Shown here one piece after another: positions 47,501 to 58,700 of a stretch of 64,000 nt of DNA. The stretch lies in the NCBI GenBank assembly GCA_964035775.1, contig OZ038314.1, positions 40,196,516 to 40,260,515 of the forward strand, in the 5' to 3' direction. The stretch's first letter is position 1, and each line of letters opens with the position of its first letter. Made by a program: the position numbers and the translations under genes. The stretch is from Osedax frankpressi (lineage: Eukaryota > Annelida > Polychaeta > Sabellida > Siboglinidae). The notes under the pieces are model-generated. The model worked only from the letters and a program-made list of their open reading frames with translations. It searched no databases and had not been told where the DNA came from.

Positions 47501-49419
47501 GCAAACCCCACTCCCAAAACCCGCCTTTATTCTGCCCTCATAGCCTAACCTTTGCCTAACTATACTCTCTCGACTCTACACTCGCAAACCCCACTAACTA
47601 ACCCCAAAACCCGTTGTTAGGATGCCCTCTACAAGAGACGTATTGCAGAACTTGACGAAATGATGTCGGAATTCGACATCCAGACCACGCAACATGATGT
47701 ATTCATAAGCGCAAGGCGAGATGAATTCATGGCCGGCTTCATTACGATCAACTACAAACTCAAGGAGGTCTACCAGATGATTACACTAGGTCAGTTGACC
47801 TCCCGACCTCTACGAGAAATTTTCGTGTGTCCAATAAAATCCATTCCGACCTTTAGTATCTATTCTTATTTCATCTAACCCCTAGGTGGTGATGCCGACC
47901 TCGAATTAATAGATTCTTTGAACCCTTTCTCGGAAGGAATCCAGTTTAGGTTTATTTGTATTCCGCCGTATTTATTGGCTCTCTATTTTCTATCCTGTAT
48001 TACTTTATTGACCTCCATAGTAAAGAATAAATATTTGTGAATTTATATTTATCATTTTTCACATATTTGAAATTAAAGATTAACTTATTATAATATATAT
48101 AATTATAAATATACTATTAATATTAATAATAGTAATATTTAAAGTTAATGTTAATTAATGTATATTCATTATTAAATTATTCTAATATTTTAAATTTAAA
48201 CCTTCTGTAAAATCATTATTTTAATGTTAATTATTTCACTTTATTAAATCATCGCATTTGTCATTCTAGTCCTTTTTAAATTCAGTGTAAGACCCCTCAA
48301 CAAGTCTTGGAAGAACATATCTTCTCTGTCTGGAGGTGAAAAGACTTTATCTTCGTTGGCATTGGTTTTTGCATTGCATCACTTCAAGCCAACGCCTCTT
48401 TACATCATGGACGAAATAGACGCAGCGCTGGACTTTAGAAATGTCTCGATTGTTGCCCATTACATCAAGGTTAGAATCTAATTACTCTACGGCAAGCAAT
48501 TATTTCAATGATTGATATCTTATATCATCAATATATCATCCTTATAACATCTATAGCATAACTTTTAAAACATTATTTAATATATAATTTATTTTAAATT
48601 CTATTATAACATCTATAAACTATAATGCAGTACTTAATATTAATTGATTAAGATAACTATTCATTATAACTATACAATAATGATTTATCTTGAAATTATT
48701 TATCTCTAAAATTCTTGATTATTTCTCCTAAAATATTTACATTTTACATATAACAATATTGATTATTTATTGCTATAAAATTCTTTAAAATGTCATTAAT
48801 TTCTATTTTATTTTACATATAAAGAATAATAGATTTTTATTAATAACTTCAGTAATTTCGTAATCATGCTGATTTAACAATTGATAAATATATACACTTA
48901 TTATAATAGTTTTTTACAAACTGAGTTTTATTCAAATATAATTGTAAATAAAACTGTAACTAAATATATATCTTTTGAATTATGAGTAACCATAATCAAT
49001 TTTTAAAAAGCTGTTGTAAATGACATAGTAACTGCATATACTATACACAAAATATACACTATATATATGTAACAGCTAGTAACTTATCATGAATCAATTA
49101 TTTCAATAGACATCAAATAAATTAAATCCGGTAAATGTGCAATTTATCCCAATAAAACTTTCCCTATAAGTAAAATGGATATCTATTGACAAGATTCGCA
49201 TACAAACAGGCTCAAGCTCAGAGTGCCCAGTTCATCATAATCTCTCTGCGTCATAACATGTTTGAACTCTGCGATAGACTTATTGGAATCTACAAAACCA
49301 ACGATCAGACGAAATCGACGACATTGTCACCTCAATTGATAATCTCGGCATTGGCACAAAACTCCAAAAATAACAATTCAATCGCTTCATCTTCTATCGG
49401 TAGCGACGGAGATAAATAA
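26463..49419 (+). CDS. SMC4: Condensin ATPase subunit SMC4, 27 exons
   Basis: Core ATPase of condensin, paired with SMC2. Exons: 26463-26529 (tentative), 29184-29329, 30269-30463, 31695-31874, 32408-32572, 32906-33033, 33431-33571, 33796-33943, 34067-34213, 34296-34373, 34429-34574, 34683-34791, 34939-35070, 39905-40110, 40483-40667, 42755-42861, 43722-43841, 44093-44222, 44593-44644, 44908-45045, 45490-45634, 46494-46667, 47072-47272, 47621-47789, 47886-47949, 48286-48469, 49210-49419. All phases join, giving 1,288 codons and a stop, the usual animal SMC4 size. Marks: RLMITKIVNYNFKSYFG near the start, Walker A GPNGSGKSNLIDSMLFVFGY (about residue 77), first coiled coil, hinge (GSIPGIYGRL then GDLGAIDAKYDIAIS, about 580-730), second coil, signature LSGGEKTLSSLALVFALHH (about 1171) and Walker B PLYIMDEIDAALD. 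All ATPase motifs are intact. The coil exons are assigned by phase and weak similarity; the ATPase and hinge exons are certain. Confidence 0.93.
29510..29920. repeat. Minisatellite in SMC4 intron 2 (CAATAATTACA)
   Basis: Degenerate tandem copies of an 11-bp unit near ACACAATAATT, with variants ACAACAATT and TATAATAATT, between the first conserved exon and the Walker A exon. Confidence 0.9.
30269..30463 (+). other. SMC4: SMC4 Walker A exon
   Basis: Sixty-five codons after the acceptor ccctag, beginning RYTSVIGPNGSGKSNLID and continuing through FGYRASKIRSSKLSVLIHKS. This is the nucleotide-binding loop of the N-terminal half of the ATPase head. It is missed by simple ORF finding because the exon lies between two repeat-filled introns. 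Confidence 0.93.
30600..31690. repeat. C-rich, nearly G-free array in SMC4 intron 3
   Basis: Tandem mixture of CCCTCACTAACCCCTCCCCT and CACCAACATCACTCTCGTCA units. G on the plus strand is almost limited to the TCGTC motif. A higher-order period of about 187 bp is visible: the segment starting at 30774 recurs from 30961 almost unchanged. The array stops within a few bases of the acceptor of the exon at 31695. Confidence 0.93.
31875..32407. other. SMC4 intron 4: poly-C tract and pyrimidine-rich DNA
   Basis: Begins with a run of about 11 C at 31890-31900, continues as pyrimidine-rich, weakly repeated sequence (ACTCCCAA, CATCTCCAATT) and ends with a decayed copy of the next exon's start, listed separately. 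Confidence 0.75.
32305..32381 (+). pseudogene. Decayed tandem copy of the start of SMC4 exon 5
   Basis: Positions 32321-32361 match 32441-32481 of the true exon at about 33 of 41 bases: both read ATGAGTAA-ACT at the start and CATGTTGGA-TTCCT at the end. The offset is 120 bp. Upstream, the relic keeps weak likeness to the true acceptor (TTTCTTTTGCGGA against TTTGATTTGCAGGGA). It has diverged at coding-critical codons and is not needed for the SMC4 frame. Confidence 0.7.
32590..32710. repeat. Short minisatellite in SMC4 intron 5
   Basis: Three to four copies of a 41-44 bp unit containing TTATATAATTAATTA and GTATTAACTA. Confidence 0.8.
33175..33372. repeat. Minisatellite in SMC4 intron 6 (CTTTATATAAAGAATT)
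   Basis: About seven copies of a unit near AATTCTACTTTATATAAAGA; each unit holds the palindrome CTTTATATAAAG. Confidence 0.88.
35640..37320 (+). mobile_element. Decayed Mutator-like DNA transposon gene
   Basis: Plus-strand pieces of an intron-containing transposase gene. A start exon at 35655-35708 reads MSPPNKRSKSMKSICQQK with a clean gtaagt donor. A second piece from 36105 begins ISDKDINNEASTSE. After a 300-bp minisatellite come a piece at about 36716-36849 (NGIRCKGLQSLLSNLGL) and one from 36907 with VSFDGTWMKRGYKSK, EYYTGLVIDFEILSM and SDCDGKAHAKVNG. DGTW-KRG followed by TG-V-DFEVLS is the diagnostic core of the Mutator-like transposase domain found in cnidarian and other invertebrate genomes. 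At least two in-frame stops (after YKSK and after EILSM) and the repeat insertion make it a dead copy. No terminal repeats were recognised, so the element's ends are uncertain. It lies in the same orientation as SMC4. Confidence 0.75.
36411..36712. repeat. 14-bp TGTACA minisatellite inside the transposon
   Basis: About 21 copies of TGTACACTGTACAT with occasional half-unit changes to TGTACATTGTACAT. Each half carries the palindrome TGTACA, so the array can fold into many alternative hairpins. It separates two pieces of the transposase reading frame. Confidence 0.95.
38120..39690. repeat. 11-bp minisatellite in SMC4 intron 13 (TTGCTAAGGTG)
   Basis: Around 140 copies of an 11-bp unit TTGCTAAGGTG, alternating with TTGCTAAGGTA and TTTCTAAGGTG. 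The right half drifts to a longer form with AAGTGATGCTAGGTG. The AAGGTG/AAGTGA motifs resemble 5' splice sites. Confidence 0.95.
40690..42425. repeat. 31-bp minisatellite filling SMC4 intron 15
   Basis: About 55 copies of a 31-bp unit near AGTGTATTTACTTAGTGTTA AATTGTGTTTT. The first recognisable unit starts only about 25 bases after the 5' splice site at 40668. Longer blocks containing TTTACAATGTGTTAAACCAT recur several times, giving a higher-order pattern of about 230-260 bp. Confidence 0.95.
42862..43721. other. SMC4 intron 16, AT-rich
   Basis: A short triple repeat of CATTTACGTTGACT lies at about 42957-43015; the rest is AT-rich with nothing recognised. Confidence 0.7.
43880..44085. repeat. 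Minisatellite in SMC4 intron 17 (AACAATACCCTA)
   Basis: Degenerate tandem copies of AACAATACCCT and AATAATACCAT, about 11-13 bp each, nearly to the acceptor ttacag. Confidence 0.88.
44680..44890. repeat. Minisatellite in SMC4 intron 19 (AACCTCTAAT)
   Basis: Degenerate units around AACCTCTAA-TACCT and AATAACCTTTAAT, starting about 40 bases after the donor and ending near the acceptor. Confidence 0.8.
45046..45360. repeat. Minisatellite starting at the SMC4 intron 20 donor
   Basis: Three related subunits of about 20-22 bp, each opening CCACTCC and closing TAG (for example CCACTCCTTCTTCTATTACT AG), in a composite unit of about 62 bp. The first copy begins at the fourth base of the intron (gttatCCACTCC). 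Each subunit ends with a pyrimidine tract and TAG, resembling a 3' splice site. Confidence 0.93.
45640..45985. repeat. 20-bp minisatellite starting at SMC4 intron 21 donor
   Basis: About 17 copies of a 20-bp unit GTATGTGGGCGTGGCTATTA. The intron itself starts gtatgcggtagtcgttatgt, already a diverged copy of the unit. GGGCGTGG recurs in each unit. Confidence 0.93.
46668..46985. repeat. Minisatellite starting at SMC4 intron 22 donor
   Basis: About 12 copies of a 26-28 bp unit near TTAGTCCTCTTAACTTAGCC CTATTAAA. The first copy starts at intron base 2 (gTTAGTCCTC), so the unit contains the donor sequence itself. Each unit also contains ACTTAG, which resembles an acceptor. Confidence 0.93.
47300..47615. 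repeat. Two long direct repeats in SMC4 intron 23
   Basis: A segment of about 90 bp with CCGCCTTTACTCTGCCCTCA, GCCTAACC-TTGCCTAA and CTCTACACTC occurs at about 47437 and again at about 47520, with C-rich filler between. Confidence 0.8.
48286..48469 (+). other. SMC4: SMC4 signature and Walker B exon
   Basis: Holds LSGGEKTLSSLALVFALHH and PTPLYIMDEIDAALD, the two C-terminal ATPase motifs. The exon begins with one base completing a serine codon (AG+T) and ends YIK|gttaga. The final exon resumes at 49210 after the acceptor tacaaacag with AQAQSAQFIIISLRHNMFE, which aligns without gap to other SMC4 proteins. Confidence 0.95.
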
Positions 49420-49556
49420 TTCTGCAGGAAGCAAATCGCGTAGAATAATATCCTAAATATTATATTTTTTATTTTAGCGATATATAATTTCTTTAATTTT
49501 TAAATACCTAATATATTTTAATAATTGTATATAATATTAGCATTATTATCTATAAT

Positions 49557-49590
49557 AATAAATAAACTTATAATTTCATGATAATTTATT
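49557..49590. promoter_or_regulatory. Opposed poly(A) signals between SMC4 and ARM/FN3 gene
   Basis: AATAAA lies on plus at 49557-49562 and 49561-49566, about 140 bases after the SMC4 stop. TTTATT at 49585-49590 reads AATAAA on minus, about 180 bases after the stop of the ARM/FN3 gene. The predicted cleavage sites cross, so the two 3' UTRs should overlap. Confidence 0.5.
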
Positions 49591-49765
49591 TCGCAGTAAT
49601 ACTATTCCATAGTAAACATATCTAGATCTGGACTAACACTTTATAAGTATCTAGATAGTAATAAATAGAATAACTTATTAATAGGTCTAATAGAATAAAT
49701 ATGTAATACTGTGAAATTGGTGTATGAAGATTGATCTCAAAGAGAAATGAATTAGGAATGTCTTA

Positions 49766-52700
49766 TTATTCGCATGATAGTCTGGGTAGCAAAGAAGTTC
49801 TGGATCTTGGAGTAGTGGTTTCGTCTAGAATTCCTTTCAGTGGTTTAGAGATTTCCCCCAATTTAATATCGGCTGGAAATTTCAGAAATTAATTTATTAT
49901 TCAAAAGTGAATCGAATGTATTTTATAAATTGTTTAAATTGATTCTAGTCTAGAACAAATCTTTAATTCCCATGTAATAACATTATTAATATATATCTAG
50001 TTAAGCGGATTACAAGAGGTAGGTACTCGTACCAGTACTTACAAGTATTCATCCTACTATTACAGCGTCCGTTGCTGGATGCCGACCGGGGATAGTTTGC
50101 GGGTTGAGTTCTCAGTTGCATCGGAACAAATTTACCGACCGAAGGTACAGGACTATTGCTGAGAAACACACTCGTGTCGTAAAGACAGCAATCGGCCGTA
50201 GAGAGGGGCGTGGCTAACATCTTCATGGGTGGTCTGCGGGAATATTAACGAACGCTACAGCCGGCGACTCGTGCATTAATTGGTTCTAGGGGGCGCCGGG
50301 GTATCAACGCGGAGTTCTTTGTTAGTTATTAAAACCTGTGGTAAGCCGTGAAAGTTTTCGCCCTCTTCATATACAGGGCTTGCATGTTTTCCCCCAAAGA
50401 GTTCTTTTCGTTGATATTCAACCTCAATGGAGCCAACTCCCTTACTTGGTGTGCGAGAATTGTGTATCCAGAATTTTCTAGAGATTTCTCACTGATAATG
50501 ATGATTCAGTCATGAGATCTTTAAAAAATCAATATATTGTTATTTTAATAATATATCAGAATTAGCAAAAAATCAAATATTAAGAAACTGAACATTTTTG
50601 TGAACAAGTTTATAACAATTATGAATAAATAAATAAAAACCTGTTTTCTGTAGAATCGCAAGGTTCTGAAGTTAGTGATTCAGAGGTTAACGGTTCAGAA
50701 GTAGCTCTGACTCGTGGTTTGCTTAATCTAGACACCGAATCCTCTATGGACATCTCGGACATTGAGTGAGAAAGAGAAGTGTGGTCGTATACTTTATCAT
50801 TCTCCTGATATATCATTGAAGTAAGTAATTACAAGTATGTTCTATATTGATTTATATATGCAAGACGACATAACATTAATGTTTAATTAAAAATATTTAA
50901 ATTACATTTAAGATTTGGTCAAACCGGATTTTTTTTCGCTTTTTCAAAAGAATCTAAAAATTAATTTTCAAATTTAGTTAATACTATTATTTAAGACATA
51001 ATTATTCACTATATACAATTAGACTTTACAGTTGTTTATTACCTCTTCTGATGCTAGAACTTCTAGAGTTGGGCTTTGAAGATATCTTTGTAGAAGATCG
51101 TCTTATACCAATATAATTTGATGATTTTGTTTGCTGTAGGAATTTTCATTATTATTATTAATAATTGTATTGTGAATATTAATAACAAAATAAGTCACAA
51201 TATATAAAATAAACATTCTAAATATTATTCTAGTATAATTATCTGCCAAATATCTATAGATAACATATTACCAAAGTGTACTTTGATATTGCGTTTATAT
51301 TAAGAAATAAACTTATAAAGAATGATAAAATAACAATATATTTTTTAATAATATTTTTATTTCTCCAAATAATTATGATGAACCTTATTTAAAGTATCGA
51401 AGAAAATTAGAATATCTACAATATTACTATATAATGTACATTTATTATTGATGTTAATATAATCTCGAATATATATTTTGTTTTGGTCTATCAATGTTTT
51501 TTATAACAGCACTGCGTAAACAAGGTTATTTTAGCATTTAATATTTTTTCTCGTCTATTTTTGATTATATCGTTTTACCGACGAATACATTTATTAGGAG
51601 TGAACTAACTTTAGTAGCAGAAGACAACCGCTTATTAGAAATTGAAGGTGGTTTTGTGGAAATTATAGTTTGGCGATTAAACTTATTAAGTATGCCCTTA
51701 TCCGTATCTTGTGAATCTTTTCGACTTAATTGGTATAATCTATTCCTATCACTTTCATCTAATGAATAATTCAGTTACATGATTAATAGATAAGAGATGT
51801 GTATATTCTACAAATAGATTATATATAATCAAAATACAGTTCTACTACTAATCATATGGTTAGTTAAAATTTAGAAAGAATTCTGATATATAGATATTAT
51901 GCGTATTTTGAAAATTCTATTTTATAATATTTAAATTATATTTTATTATTCCTGCATTATAAATATTTAATAAGTAATATAGTAATTGAATACAAAGAAT
52001 TCTTTGTCATTTTATTACTAATACAAATTCATTTAGAAAGGAATTGAAAATGAAAACTTACATTCATCTTTTGAAGTTCTTTTTTTAGAAATCTTGCTGT
52101 CACATTTACCTTCATTTGTTATAGCACTTACCTTAATTCAATAAATTGAATATGTTTATAAATTATTACACTTGAGACTATTCATAAATATACTTATCTA
52201 TTTATTATCTCAAATATAATGTAACTTATGTTCAATTTTATAAATATACAATATTGATAATACATATCATTATATTTGAATGCCTTAAATAACAATTAAT
52301 AAATATCAATACCAACCATGAAACAGTACTCAGTTCCAGGCTTCAGCCTTCGAACAACAAAGTATAATTCCGTTCCGGAATATACTACATTATTATCCAT
52401 GCGAAGGTCATACCTAGATATCCTTCCTGCGAGGTTAGAGGGTATTTGACAGTAGAGGGTGTAATGGTCTCAATTTAGTGAGAAAGTAAAATGAGTGGAA
52501 GAGAGTATATTTGATAATAAAGAGATAGTTTGCGATGGGTAATGTTAGAAATATGTCAAAAGTATGGTAGATAAATAGAAACGGAGGTAGATACTGGGAG
52601 AAAAGATAGGGCCTATTGAATAGTGAATTAGAAAGTATAATTGGTTGATGGGTTAGAGATTTCATATATATCAAAAGATATGAACAGAAAATAATGAAAC

Positions 52701-55700
52701 TAAAATAAACTTATGTTATTTAAATCTTCTAGTATACGAAGAAAATAATTAAACAAATAAGAAAGACTAAATTAATTATTAAGAATGTATATCATAAAAT
52801 GATAATGCATTTAAATATTAATTCGTCACTTAAAAATGCATTAAATAACAATATATTATATAACAAACCTAAAGGAACTTCAGGAGATTTCCAAGTAATA
52901 TTCAACTCTTTTCTACCAAGAACGGAAACATCGGGTCTTGAAGGTGCATGTGCTCCTAGAGTAAATAAAAGTGCAAATATGCAACAGATAATAAATTGCA
53001 AATCTACTTCAAAATAGATGTTGAACCTAGTTCGGTAGTTTTGGCTTGCAGTGAAGCGAGTTTTCCTCTTCCTTTATTCGTTAAAGCGCATACCTTGAGA
53101 TTTTGTGAAATTGTTTTAAATATTAAATAATTATGTTTTATTCATTATATTACAATGCAATACATATTATTAATAATAACTATATATAATATATATCTAA
53201 TAACCAACCTCAATTGTATATTGGGTATTTGAAAGTAGTCCAGAGATGACTAGGGATGTATCATTATATTGATTTTCAATTACTTTCTCTCCTGTGGTAA
53301 ATACAATCTAGAATTATTATATAAGAATAAAATTATAGATATTTTATTTTCATAATTTGATTACATATAAATAATGAGATCAAAGGTTGATAAAATAAAC
53401 AGAATATTAAGGATTGAATCATTTGTATCGTTAATTTTTTATAAACCATTATAAACGACGTATCCTTTGATATTTCCATTTTTTTTTATTGGAGGTTTCC
53501 AGCCGATTTTTAGAAGTGTTGCCGTAGCTCCAAGAACTTGCAAATCACTTGGTTCTTCAGGAGCTAGACAATTTAAACATTAATTGAAGGCCTAACAACT
53601 TATCGTTCTATTAGTATATAAACAGATGAGCGGAATAAATATATTATTAAAATAAAGATATTTTAAATTTCCGTAACTCACTTAACATTTTGGAAGTACT
53701 CAACTGCTCTTTAGTTAATTACGTAAATAAGACATGACACAAATGTTACTCACGTTAATTAAATATGCCACTCATGTTAATGACACCTAACACATAAGTT
53801 AGACACGAATGTCACTTAACTTAATGGTACAGACACTTTATTTTGTCACTTAAGTTTACAACAAATAATAATTAAGCTAGATACACATATCTATAAATAG
53901 ATTATCGCATGCCACTTACAGTAATGACACATGACACTAAAACAAGATAACTATGTAAGATAATTAGTATAACTGATTTCTATACTTTATATATGAATAT
54001 TTTACATATTAAGTAAACTGAAGTGACACATGTCACATCTCCATATTAACAAACCATTCGTAAAAGTGACATATTTCCAATATAGAAACACTCTAGAATA
54101 ACGCACACCAAACCTAAAAATGAAATATACAACTGACTAGGTATTCTCCAGAATGACACGTGACACTTAGAGTTCCTGACACTATTTGAAGGGACATATT
54201 TACCACCATAATATCTAGCATTAGAAATATGACATAGGCTAATGACTAATTAAATTCCAAAGTGACGCCTATCCTAAATTATGACTAAACACTGTGCTAT
54301 AACACGCTTCCCTTCACATTTTAGGATTTTACAAGAGAATACTTATCAAAGACTAACTACTCTCCAAAGTAACACACGACGCAGCGACACTGAAAGCACT
54401 TTCATCTCCGTCTGTGAACACTTTCAACCGGAAGTTGTACTGAGTGAATGCTGTCAGATTATCGAGACGACACTGGCACTCGTCTCCCTTGTACGCTTGT
54501 ACACATCTCGTATTCTCTGCGAAATAAGAAACGCGTCAGCAATGGACGTCGTCCATTGGACGAGAACACTTGTCACTGTATCTATCTATAGATTCTAGTA
54601 TGTTCGTAGAAATCTATTAACGAATTAAAACCATTCAACAAAATAGTGGCACTTCAAACGTTACTCGTAAACCTTCAATGGTCAGCAGGTATCCGACGTT
54701 GAAATTACATTTAGTAACCACAGGCAACCAAGTGATATTCACGGAATTGGAATCCAAAACTAGAAAATTAATTATTGTGTTGTAATTAGAAATGGAGAGT
54801 AATTAATAGGGATTATTTTGCAAATTAATATATTATAATGAATTTAGTGTAATCTTTTATACTAGGAATTTTTAAAAATGTATTTAATAGAATTAGATTT
54901 TATCACTGGTTGCAATAAAATAAAAATATATACTCACAATACATATATACTTATATATACAAAACGTCATTCGAGAATTTTAATTAATTAATATTTTATT
55001 TAAGCTCATTATATAACATATATATGATTTAATATATAATAATTGATGAATATATTTCGCTAAATATGAAGGTTGCATATTTCTCCTCTATTATGCTTTA
55101 TTAAATAATTATTAAGGATACATTAAATATTTGTAATGATATTAAATAAACCATCTATTACTGGGGGGTCGGGCTTGGAAAGTCTTTTCAATATCTCGAG
55201 AGTCTGCGTAATTTCAATTAATAGATCCTCGTTTCCTTCTTCATCGAGATTTTCTTGAGTTTTCTATTCATCGTGTAAATTAAAAGAATAGAGATATTTA
55301 CAAAAAGCAGACTATACAAATATTATTGTAATAAGAGATACCAACTTTTAAAGCAGGAAGCACGAAATGGTTATTTCTTAATTTAATACAACCCTGCGGT
55401 TGTGACGCAAGTGTTCTTAAAGTCCTTAAGGGTCAGAGATGAGAGGTCGTATATTATAGTTGGCGGATTAGGGTGTAGGCCATGATGATGTAAGAGTAGT
55501 ACGGAGTAGTATTTAGGCGTATGTTGTAAGAGAAGTAGGGTGTATGAGTGATAGGGTGTAAAATCCATATGTATAATATAGTTAATACTACTAGGAAACA
55601 CTGTATTTTAACAAAACTTAATTACCATATCTAACACCTATACAAACTGATATCCTACCGACTAATACTATATATTATTTTATGTTTTTTGAGATTATTC

Positions 55701-58700
55701 CCACTGACGATTATTTCCAAGTTTTGTGTCTTGTCTTGTATCACAAAAACTTGATCTAAAAAACCGATTTAACTTTAAAACATCAACATATCTAATATAC
55801 AATATATTAAACTCCAACTTCAAAAGCTTTTTCTTCTTTTTTTGTTTCAAATACTTTACTTAATGTTCAGATACTGTTGAATTTAACGGATAACTTACTA
55901 CCTGAAACTTACTTATATAATTACTTAGACTTCCCACACATATACTAGGATATACTATCCCCCAACTTAACCATTACCAATAATATAATACCATTATACA
56001 TTAAACTTCATTTTAAAATGCCAAACAAATAATTACCTGTAAAATTACATATAATTAAAAATGGGTTAACAATATTGACTTTAATCTGAGAATTTAATCT
56101 AGGAGATATTTAAAATATCCAAATTACATTAAAATATTCTTAAATTTAATCTTTTATAAACTAATTATCATTAAAAAATTATAATTCACATAAATGCTAT
56201 CTTAAAGATAAACTCCTGTGAACTCATAGTTTGTATAAATCGTAGAATGGTGTGCAAAATATCTTTAAAATTACAGATGAACTTTTTTATAAATATATAA
56301 ACAAAACTATCTACAAAAATATAAATATAACTCCTGATAATTTTCGAGATTACTCATTTATATCTAAATAATAAACATTCGATAGTTGGCAAATATCAAT
56401 TGAGAAATTAAATACCTCAACATATTTATTCTATGACATAGAATCTACCGACTGCTTTATAAACTTTATTCCAGCTAATGACAATAATATCCAACTTAAT
56501 CAAAATAATAGCGCTACATGATACAATTCCGATATCTCTTTATAAAAACTGAATAACTTCCTATCACTCATAATAATACTTAATACGATCAATTATTTGA
56601 AAGACTGCTTACAAGACAGCTGACGGAAATGATCTATACATAACGATCAATAAATGATCAATACATTTAATTTTAATCTGGCGGCAGATTGTTAAATTTT
56701 ACATACTTAATAACATAAAGCATCATATTGTCCACCAAATAGGTTAACAGGAAGTAGGTTTACAGGAAATAGGTTTACAGGAAATTTCTTAGTCATTCGA
56801 TACGATAAAGAATGACTAACTTACACATAGACTGACAATACGAAATAATACATTCAACCTATTAACAGATAATTAAATATACATATATAAATAGCACTTA
56901 TAAATATAAATGATATATTAATTATATAACTGATCAATTCAAAGAGGTTTTAATCACATTCGAATTATATAACTTCAAATTATTTATTGCTAAATATAAA
57001 TTAAAACGAATTACTTAATAAAACAATCAAACTATCTATGTTCTTACATATTATAATAGACAATACAATATTATAAACAAATAACTCAATTACAATCTAA
57101 TCACTATCATATACGACTTATCAGTCAATAAACATATAACTAATATTAAAACATTACTGACCATAATATGTTTATATTTACATAATAAAACTATGTAAAA
57201 TCCGAAAATAATTATTCATGAAGAAAACGTATCTATTGTCTAACTCAATAATGCATTTATCTTATTATTATTATAAACATCATACGCAAACATATTCATA
57301 CGTAAATCCTTTGCATACATATTTGACTTACTAACCTTACAATAGAAACACCGATTACAAAGAACTTCTAATAATAACGTACTTCATTTAAACTCAAGTA
57401 ACTTATTACCGGTTGTTGGCAAGTCAACTATGTCATACCGAATATTTAGAATCCCATTCCAGCTTACTTAAGATAATTAATATGTTATCATTTTATAATA
57501 ACACGGCAGTATCGTTTATATAACTGTATTATCCTCAATTAATATTCGCTTATTTCGTATTATTTACAATTATTCATTGTATCTAAAATCATTATCCTCA
57601 TTTTTATTGTGATACAAGGAAATTGTTATTTAAGAGTTCTATGTTTACGAGAAAAGCATACGAAACGGCTCTACCGTCAATATTAACATATAAAATACCT
57701 TTTCGCTTAACCTCTACGCACTAAATCAGATACTAAAGGAGGATACTATAAGAAATATTTGGAGAGTATTGATTGAGTGGATCAAAGGTCATAACATATG
57801 TAATATCAGATTTTCAGTTATGGGGGTCAAGATTAGCAAGATTATATAGGAGTGTACTTTAGTTAGTTTAGGAGGTTACCAACATGGCAGCAAACCAAGA
57901 GCTCTCGTCATCGATTTCACAGACTAATGCTGCCAAAGACTTTAAAATCATGTCGCATTTCGTAGTGGCTAATAGTCTTTGGTGTCCGAGTTGACTGGCA
58001 GCTAGACAACTTAGAGCAAAGCAAGCATTCTTGGAGACTCCAGCATCACTTGAAGATAACATCATCGCCATTTGCATTATCTGGAATAAAGGGAGGTAGG
58101 GATGGGTTAACATACAGCTAAGAGGTAGAGGGTTATTGGGAAGTAACATTCGAAGATAATATCAACGCTATCTTATTATCTCGGGTAAATATAGGGAAGC
58201 AAAATAAGTAGCAGAGGTAGGGATGAATGAGTGAACAGAGATAGGGATGAAGGATTGGACATAAGTAGGGATGAAGTAGGTAGTAGAGGTAGGGGTGAAG
58301 GTGGGAGTAGAGGCAGTGATTAGCTAGTAAGTAGAGGTAGGGATGAAAGAGGTAGCAGATGTAGGGATGTAGGAGTAAGTAGGGATAGAGGTGAAGGAAT
58401 GAGCAGAGGTAGGGATGAGGTGAGTAGGCAGAAGTAGGGATGAGGGATGGGACAGAGGTAGGAATGAATGAGTGAGCAAAATTAGGGATGAAGAAGTAAG
58501 TAGTGATATAGATGAAGGAGTGATTAGAGGTAGAGATGAGGCATGGGTTATAGGTAGTGAGGAATGTGTAAGCAGATTTAGGGACGAAGGTGTGGAGTAG
58601 AGGTAGGGATGATTGAGTAAGGTGAGGTAGGGACGATGGAGTGAGAAGAAGTAGGGATGAAATAGGGAGCAGAAATAGTGAGAAAGGAATAAGCAGAGGT

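Noticed and set aside
49186-49209. Extension of the last SMC4 exon upstream of 49210
   Set aside because: Phase and alignment (YIK followed by AQAQSAQF) require the acceptor at 49209; the upstream bases are intron.
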